NCBI GenBank assembly: GCA_018398585.1
Contig: JAGTTD010000010.1
Span: 2,807,501 to 2,871,500 of the forward strand
Source: Simmondsia chinensis
Taxonomy: Eukaryota > Streptophyta > Magnoliopsida > Caryophyllales > Simmondsiaceae
Reading direction: 5' to 3'
Length of the DNA stretch: 64,000 bases
The notes beneath the pieces were generated by a model that saw only the letters and a program-made list of their open reading frames with translations, ran no database searches and was not told the DNA's origin. The position numbers and the translations under genes were made by a program. Of this stretch, positions 60,201-64,000 are shown piece after piece; the stretch's first letter is position 1, and each line of letters begins with the position of its first letter.

Positions 60201-60517
60201 TAAACTAGGTTAAGTGAGAAGAGCTTAAAGAGGCAATCGAGAGCCGGGTCGATAACCTTAGGGTTTGCGGTATCAAGGGCGAGAAGAAGCGGGGTGAGGA
60301 GGAAATCGGCATCGGAAGAGGAGAGAGAGGGAATAGCAGATGAGAATACAGGCGAGGGGAGGTCGGTGAGGGAGTCAAGCTTGTCAATGGCAGATTTGGA
60401 GGCGGAGACAAGGTGGGTATGCTTCCGCCAAGCTACGTTCTTGATGATCTTGTCGAGGGACGGACCCAGTACGCGCCCGAAGCGCGTGGAGCCACCCAAG
60501 GGTTTGGTGGACGCCAT
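44644..60517 (-). CDS. BIG1: ARF guanine-nucleotide exchange factor, BIG family
   Basis: Large Sec7-domain ARF-GEF of the BIG family. It catalyses GDP-to-GTP exchange on ARF GTPases at the trans-Golgi network and so drives coat recruitment and vesicle formation. Eleven coding exons, on the minus strand from 60517 to 44644, join to 5121 nt (1706 residues plus stop); every junction keeps the frame. The N terminus ([20 protein letters not shown]) is of the BIG1/BIG4 subtype and unlike the N termini of BIG2/3 and BIG5. Parts in order: DCB (about 1-220), an acidic linker (about 265-315), HUS with the HUS-box NYDCD (442-446), Sec7 (about 555-745) with the catalytic Glu617 in GDYLGE, then HDS repeats to the end. 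Family and structure are seen directly. The BIG1 versus BIG4 choice is inference. Introns hold at least four retroposon insertions. Confidence 0.95.
46105..46450. repeat. gagctc-rich dispersed repeat, copy 3, in BIG intron 10
   Basis: Dense gagctcg and ggctcat words, in the style of 4905-5336. It lies wholly inside intron 10 (45244-46511). Confidence 0.5.
46512..47161 (-). CDS. BIG1: BIG exon 10 (residues 1291-1507), HDS3 region
   Basis: It encodes [20 protein letters not shown] through [17 protein letters not shown]. It starts after CTGTTTCAG and ends TTACAG before GTTCTC. Confidence 0.95.
47377..47595 (-). mobile_element. 5S rRNA-headed SINE, copy B (best preserved), in BIG intron 9
   Basis: It is flanked by a perfect 17-bp repeat CAAGGTGAAGGCACATC (47360-47376 and 47596-47612), so the 219-bp body is exact. 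On the minus strand it starts ACCAAAGAGGGCACC and continues with CGGATCCCATTAGAACTCC, AAGTTAAGCGTGCTTGGGCG and GATGGGTGACCTCCTGGGAA. These are the A-box, intermediate element and C-box region of plant 5S rRNA. From about 47489 it runs into the LINE tail module (AACAGCCTCTCTTCAGG, GGGGGAAGGCTGCG, CCCTGCGTAGG, CACTGGGTATG). A C run of 14 sits inside the tail. Confidence 0.95.
47620..47950. repeat. gagctc-rich dispersed repeat, copy 4, in BIG intron 9
   Basis: It lies directly next to the 5S-headed SINE. The wording is aagctcggtttaataag, aacgagctcataatag and gagtcgagcac. A diverged member of the family. Confidence 0.4.
48132..48492 (-). CDS. BIG1: BIG exon 9 (residues 1171-1290)
   Basis: It encodes [20 protein letters not shown] through FWMPLLM and ends ATGG before GTATGC. 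The acceptor is TTATTTCAG. Confidence 0.94.
49048..49164 (+). mobile_element. Tail-only LINE/SINE copy in BIG intron 8
   Basis: A 117-bp insert flanked by the perfect repeat ATTAACTCATAATGTG (49032-49047 and 49165-49180). It starts tcagaaacaccctctc and ends in TTG repeats. It is antisense to the host gene. Confidence 0.92.
49380..49653. repeat. Fragment of the AGGCTCCGTTT TIR element
   Basis: It ends aacaaaacggagcctaa, matching the right terminus of 40987-42035. The preceding ggaaaa and ttttcc words also fit. The left terminus is not seen. Confidence 0.45.
49795..49912 (-). mobile_element. Tail-only LINE/SINE copy in BIG intron 8
   Basis: A 118-bp insert flanked by CTGAAGCAGCTGATAA on both sides (49779-49794 and 49913-49928). 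On the minus strand it starts near CCTCGGAAACAACCTCTC and ends in TTG repeats. Confidence 0.92.
50486..50597 (+). repeat. Tandem duplication, 56-bp unit, in BIG intron 8
   Basis: Two units beginning gggaaggtcttattacttc lie head to tail (50486-50541 and 50542-50597). Related words (aaggccttgttacttt; gatgtgggattggg) at 50170-50250 suggest a larger diverged repeat. Confidence 0.8.
50899..51220 (-). CDS. BIG1: BIG exon 8 (residues 1063-1170), HDS2 region
   Basis: It encodes [20 protein letters not shown] through [12 protein letters not shown] and ends TTTTTG before GTAATT. The acceptor is CTTTGCAG. Confidence 0.94.
51647..52149 (-). CDS. BIG1: BIG exon 7 (residues 896-1062)
   Basis: It encodes [20 protein letters not shown], a Ser/Lys-rich low-conservation part, and [10 protein letters not shown]. 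It ends ATTGC before GTAAGT. Confidence 0.94.
52344..52617 (-). CDS. BIG1: BIG exon 6 (residues 804-895), HDS1 region
   Basis: It encodes [20 protein letters not shown] and ends DAMK before GTTAGT. The acceptor is GGTTGCAG. Confidence 0.94.
52715..52835 (-). repeat. tRNA-derived SINE remnant in BIG intron 5 (tentative)
   Basis: On the minus strand it reads TGGTGTAGTAGTTAAG, box-A-like, followed 25-30 bases later by CTTGGGTTCAAAGC, box-B-like. No target duplication was found. It may be a tRNA pseudogene or an old SINE head. Confidence 0.4.
53161..53450 (-). CDS. BIG1: BIG exon 5 (residues 708-803), end of Sec7
   Basis: It begins ATGACCAAAGC after GGCTATTTAG and encodes [20 protein letters not shown], the last Sec7 helices. 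Met708 is the fourth brefeldin-relevant position. It ends CCTGA before GTAAGT. Confidence 0.95.
53673..54095 (-). CDS. BIG1: BIG exon 4 (residues 567-707), Sec7 catalytic core
   Basis: It encodes [17 protein letters not shown] to NNMVKDK. Glu617 in IGDYLGERE is the glutamic finger. Tyr690, Ser691 and Asp698 in the helix [13 protein letters not shown] lie at positions that govern brefeldin A binding. It begins after CATGCAG and ends AAG before GTGAGG. Confidence 0.96.
55117..55450 (-). CDS. BIG1: BIG exon 3 (residues 455-566)
   Basis: It starts after GATATTTGCAG and ends CTTCAG before GTTCGG. It encodes [19 protein letters not shown] and the lead-in to Sec7, [11 protein letters not shown]. 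Intron 2 before it is 3294 bp, the longest of the gene. Confidence 0.93.
58745..59062 (-). CDS. BIG1: BIG exon 2 (residues 349-454), HUS box
   Basis: It starts after TTCTAATGCAG and ends GAAAG before GTATCT. It encodes [19 protein letters not shown] and the HUS box [13 protein letters not shown], which takes part in DCB-HUS contacts. Confidence 0.95.
59117..59245 (+). mobile_element. Tail-only LINE/SINE copy in BIG intron 1
   Basis: A 129-bp insert flanked by the perfect repeat CAACACAAACTAACATT (59100-59116 and 59246-59262). It starts acttttggaaatagcctcc and ends in TTG repeats. It lies in the 409-bp GC-AG intron, antisense to the gene. Confidence 0.92.
59472..60517 (-). CDS. BIG1: BIG exon 1 (residues 1-348)
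   Basis: Contains the start codon, the DCB region, the acidic linker and the start of HUS. It ends AATGAGAG followed by GCAAGT, a GC donor. The codon is completed by G from exon 2 to give Arg349. The start is supported by the family N terminus beginning 8-10 residues before LGGxxRxGR. Confidence 0.95.
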
Positions 60518-60760
60518 TGATGGGGGTCAGAAGAGAGAGAGAGAGAGAGAGATGGGGTTATCGGGGGATTGAATTGGAGGAGATCGCCATGGAAATGGGA
60601 GAGGAGAGAGAGTGAGATCTGCAAGAAGAAATTGTGAATGAAGATGGTGATTTTCAGAGAGAGCTTTGTGTTATGGTAAACGTTGACCGGTCTTCTTTGA
60701 GGAACAAAAGAATTCCCTTTTGAAAATTTTATTATCAAATATATTATTATTATCAGACTA
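60518..60760 (-). promoter_or_regulatory. BIG 5' leader and proximal promoter
   Basis: Reading towards the gene: an AT-rich stretch with a TATA-like word at about 60730-60745, a GGTCAA word (W-box-like) at about 60685, then CT-rich leader sequence including a (CT)n run at 60536-60552. A TTTCTTCTTGCAG at about 60625 could be the 3' end of a leader intron. The assignments come from position only. Confidence 0.35.
60558..60590 (-). CDS. Upstream ORF in the BIG leader
   Basis: An ATG at 60590 opens a 10-codon frame (MAISSNSIPR) that stops at 60558, 40 bases before the BIG start. The context CCATGG is good for initiation. Whether the transcript starts upstream of it is not known from the sequence. 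Confidence 0.45.
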   Translation of the reverse strand: MAISSNSIPR

Positions 60761-60929
60761 AAATTAATAATTTTAAAATAAATTTATAATTATTATTATT
60801 TATAAGTTATATTATTATTGTGATAATAATAATTTTTATGATAGTAATAACATTCTTTGTTTGATTAATGGCTTTGGATTAATTAAGACTCTGCTTTAAC
60901 AATAAGCAATAACTATTTTGAATAAAAAA

Positions 60930-61480
60930 GTTTTTTTCTTAAAATTTATTTAAATTTTAAGTGCGATTTGAAAAAATTATTTAGATTTTCTAGCTTTTTA
61001 ATGTTACATCTTAACTTTTTAAAATTTTTTAATGTCCTGCTTTAATGCAATGCCTATTAATATTACTTAGTTTGTTGAGATAATGTTCTAAAAAGAAAAA
61101 AAAAAAATTTAAGTATTCTTAAATGTCCTGTCAGCAAAAACTAATGAATATTAATGGTATTACATTAAGATGTAACCAGCCGTATTAGCTCATCAACTCG
61201 CCTTAACGCACCCTCACTATATAGGTCCGGACTTGCGTACGGTATCACTTGCCTAACAGCTGCCAAAAGCGGAAGCTTCAATGTTGACGGGCTTATTGTC
61301 TTCTTTCTAAAGGAAAAATCAGAGAGGTATCACTCCTCGGGCAGTCGCTAACCGTTGCGTCTTCCCTTCCGCAAAATTTTTAAAAGTTTAGATGTAACAC
61401 TGAAAATTTGAAAAAATGATATGATTTTTTAAAACTTCATATTAAGTTTAGGGGATTTTTAGTCAAAAACCATTAAAAAA
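60930..61480. repeat. AT-rich inverted-repeat element with a GC-rich insert
   Basis: The left part (tttttaatgttacatctt) and right part (tagatgtaacactgaaaa) are complementary in wording. It is the same family as 36000-36450. An unrelated block occupies 61177-61372. Confidence 0.5.
61177..61372. other. Unexplained GC-richer insert
   Basis: About 196 bp with a base composition unlike its surroundings (cagccgtattagctcatc; ggtccggacttgcgtacgg; cggaagcttcaatgttgac; cgtcttcccttccgc). It has no ORF. It interrupts an AT-rich repeat that continues on both sides. It could be organellar DNA, but this is a guess. Confidence 0.45.
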
Positions 61481-62610
61481 AATGACGGATCAATTTAAAT
61501 AAAATAAAAAACATGAGACGCTAATGGAATAGATAGCTTGAGAATAATAAAACCAAAATTAACACAATATCATGAAAGATTGGATAAGTGAGAGAATAAA
61601 ATATTACTTTAGGCCAAAAGGTTAAGAGTTTGATTCCTCCTTAAACCTCTCTGTGAGAAATCCTTGATTTAACTGGCTATTGTAGTATGTGGATTGCCGC
61701 ATGAGCTAGAGTTTAATAGTTACCAGGTTCCTCGTTAGCAAAAAGAGTTCACGTAATTCCTTAGGTCCAAAGATGAATTTTGTAATGCCTTAGGTTTTGT
61801 TACTACTAACCATTTTGATAATCTAATTACAGCTGGAGCTAAAAAATCATTTTCTTCATTAGTTTTAATTGTTAATCATGCTTGGAAGAGATATTATCTA
61901 TAGAGTTTTGGACTGCATCATCAAAACAAGACAAATAAAACAGTATAAGACATATAAATATTTTAAGCTTATATCGTAATTAAATAAAAAAAAAAATTGA
62001 AAACATCCACTTGGAATGCATCATCCATTGGTGCAACATCTCTTCTTAAAACGTTGGAAATTGAGAAGTCAAACTCAAATGAAACTGACAATTTGCTTAA
62101 TGTGTAGACTACTTCAACTAACATCTAAAGCCAAGGCTCATTATAAAAAGGTATTTTGTCACATGATATATAAGATTTAAATATTTATCATTTATATATT
62201 CAGACATTTTAATATATACGTGTAAGGTAAAAATACCTAAGATTTGAGTTCGATTTAGATATTAAAATAAAATCTGAAAAGCAAACAACAAGGTAAAGAA
62301 AAACGAGCCACAAGGACAACGGCATTTACATAAAAAACCCTCAATGAGAGGAAAAAACCACGGATGGAGGTAGAGAACTTTTGTTGATCGAAATTGTAGA
62401 GTATTACAGGACGATTATTCACTTTCCCTCTCCCTCTCCCTCTTCCTATCTCTCTCGTTGAAAACGGCTCTCTAACCCTTAAAAAGGGAAGAAGAGAATA
62501 TATATAGTACAAGAAAGAAATCCAAAAAAAAAACTGAGAAATCGGGTACAACCCGACCTGAATGGGCCCGGTCCCTCTGCTCTACCACAGATCTCTGTTC
62601 AAAATCTAGA
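61481..62610. other. Non-coding spacer
   Basis: No gene is seen. A word at 61610-61640 (aggttaagagtttgattcc) is box-B-like but isolated. There is a (CT)n-like stretch at 62418-62450. Confidence 0.45.
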
Positions 62611-62623
62611 TAAAAGATTTGAG

Positions 62624-62765
62624 ACAACAACAACAACAACAATCCCAGTGCATCAATGGCTCCCGCTTGCATAGGGTCTAGGAGGGGTAGGATGTACGCA
62701 GCTTTACCCCATCACTGTGAGCCCCTAACGAGAGACTGTTTTCGAGAACGCCCAACCTGATAGTC
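62624..62765 (-). mobile_element. Tail LINE/SINE copy
   Basis: On the minus strand it reads aggttgggcg, ttctcgaaaacagtctctc, ggggtaaagctgcgtacatc, gcgggagcc and cactgggattg, then TTG repeats. It extends slightly further 5' than the minimal copies, into the agttggg part of the module. No target duplication was resolved. Confidence 0.8.
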
Positions 62766-62804
62766 GGTATTTATGAAGAACCCATCAATACGTTAAAAAT
62801 TCTA

Positions 62805-63116
62805 GAGTTATCTATACCAAAAGTTTCTATACTTTTCTCATTATTTTAATTTAGTCTTTACACTTTTAATTGCGTCACATTACTGACATAAGTTTTAATA
62901 ACACAATCATATAAGATGCAAGTAACCCATCACAAATCCACATGTTGACTCAATTTAAACCATTAAAAACTTCATTAACAACTTAACATAAATTTTATTC
63001 TAAAGACCAAGTTGACACAGTATGAATTATACATGGACTAAATTGACATAATTTAAAATATATTGACTAAATTCACACAATGAACAAAGTATATGAATCT
63101 TTAAAGTAAATAATCC
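62805..63116. mobile_element. Mutator-type MITE, copy 6
   Basis: A 312-bp element starting GAGTTATCTATACCAAAAG and ending taaagtaaataatcc. The flanking 9-mers are AAAATTCTA (62796-62804) and AAAATTTTA (63117-63125), matching at 8 of 9. Confidence 0.85.
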
Positions 63117-63289
63117 AAAATTTTATCACCCAGCTTTATCCATTAAATACCATTACCAAAAATTCGATAGATTTTCATTCGATATTGGTGATGTGGAATA
63201 TAAATACCACAGTATAAGTGTCCTTGGATGCCCTAAAATATACATCAAAGAGCAAAAAACAGAACATGCCGCAGCTCCAAAACATTCTT

Positions 63290-63467
63290 CTTATTATTAT
63301 TATTATTATTTTTTTTTTTATGATGGTAAAGTCATGGGGAGGGGGGAGGGGATAAACCCCTTAAAGTCCTCATTAAAGAGGACACCACTTGAGCTTTGTG
63401 GGATTCGATCCCGGGTCACCTCGTTGGCACCCGACGATCACGACCACTCAGCTATGTCCCTAAGGGA
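63290..63467 (-). mobile_element. tRNA-headed SINE with A-rich tail
   Basis: A 178-bp insert flanked by the perfect 15-bp repeat CTCCAAAACATTCTT (63275-63289 and 63468-63482). On the minus strand the head begins near GGGACATAGCTGAGTGGTCG (box A) and has GGGATCGAATCCCAC (box B) 35-40 bases later. A short body and a tail of A plus TAA repeats (63290-63320) follow. The tail differs from the TTG tail of the other SINEs, so a different LINE (L1-type) is the likely partner. Confidence 0.88.
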
Positions 63468-63482
63468 CTCCAAAACATTCTT

Positions 63483-64000
63483 AATTAACACTGCACATAC
63501 CGAACTTTCTCACTGAACATAATTGACCCCGTTCACTTTTAACTATACACAATTCAGTTCCCGAGCTTTGCAAACAAACACAATTATCCCTGCATCTTTA
63601 AGTTCATAAATAAGCTCCTAAGCTATGTTATTACACGTATTACAATTAATAACATAGCTTAAGGGACTCTTTTACCACATTAAAGCAGGATGAATTGTAT
63701 CGAATTGTAAAGTTCAGAAATTTGCATAATATTAACTGAAGGTACACAAATCACTAGTGTTCAGTGACAAAATCCATGAATTATCATATTAACTTACCCT
63801 TTATTTTAACTCTCAAAATCCAACAAATTTAAATAATAACATTACAACATCAAGCCATCAAAATCCTAAAATAGCATTATTACAACAAAATCAGAATCAT
63901 AACCTTTTTTTGCCAAAATTTGTCAGATCTCAATGGACAGCAGTAGTAGCAGACTCCAGTGAAGGTTGATTCGAACCGAAAGTGTCCCAGTCGATTTCCC
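63483..64000. other. Non-coding to window end
   Basis: Nothing recognised. Inverted words ttaagctatgtta / taacatagcttaa near 63600-63665 could be part of a repeat cut by the window edge. Confidence 0.45.

Overview
This is plant (dicot-like) nuclear DNA: AT-rich, intron-containing and dense with nested transposable elements. It holds one intact host gene and roughly forty identifiable repeats. I cannot name the species from the sequence.

Layout. 1-3.5 kb: the end of a decayed Ty1/copia element (copia-1), then poly(A)-tailed retroposon debris. 4.2-9.6 kb: Mutator-type MITEs, a repeat rich in gagctc words, and a small non-autonomous LTR retrotransposon (6282-8863) with a CACTA-like insertion in one LTR. 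10.3-13.2 kb: a TRIM remnant, a SINE with a 5S rRNA head, and a 5'-truncated LINE (11496-13180). 16.8-33.2 kb: three more copia copies of one family (copia-2 minus, RT domain deleted; copia-3 plus; copia-4 minus, complete with TSD). 33.4-44.3 kb: more MITEs, a second 5S-headed SINE, poly(A) and TRIM elements, and hAT-like elements. 44.6-60.5 kb: a minus-strand ARF-GEF gene of the BIG1/BIG4 type with 11 coding exons and about 1706 residues. 60.6-64 kb: the promoter side and further repeats, including a tRNA-headed SINE.

Host gene. All ten intron junctions were placed so that the reading frame is kept throughout. The protein carries DCB, HUS and Sec7 regions, the catalytic glutamate, and all four residues that mark a brefeldin-A-sensitive Sec7 domain. 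Intron 1 has a GC-AG junction and the leader contains a 10-codon upstream ORF.

How the repeats relate. The LINE at 11496-13180 is a single insertion with a 15-bp target duplication. Its 3' end (13051-13180) is the same module that forms the tail of the 5S-headed SINEs and of many roughly 120-bp tail-only copies, several with perfect 16-17-bp target duplications. The window therefore shows a retroposition system: a LINE, chimeric SINEs with a 5S rRNA head fused to that LINE tail, and headless minimal copies. The copia family is also unusual because its LTRs begin TATTAG and end CACA instead of the canonical TG...CA.
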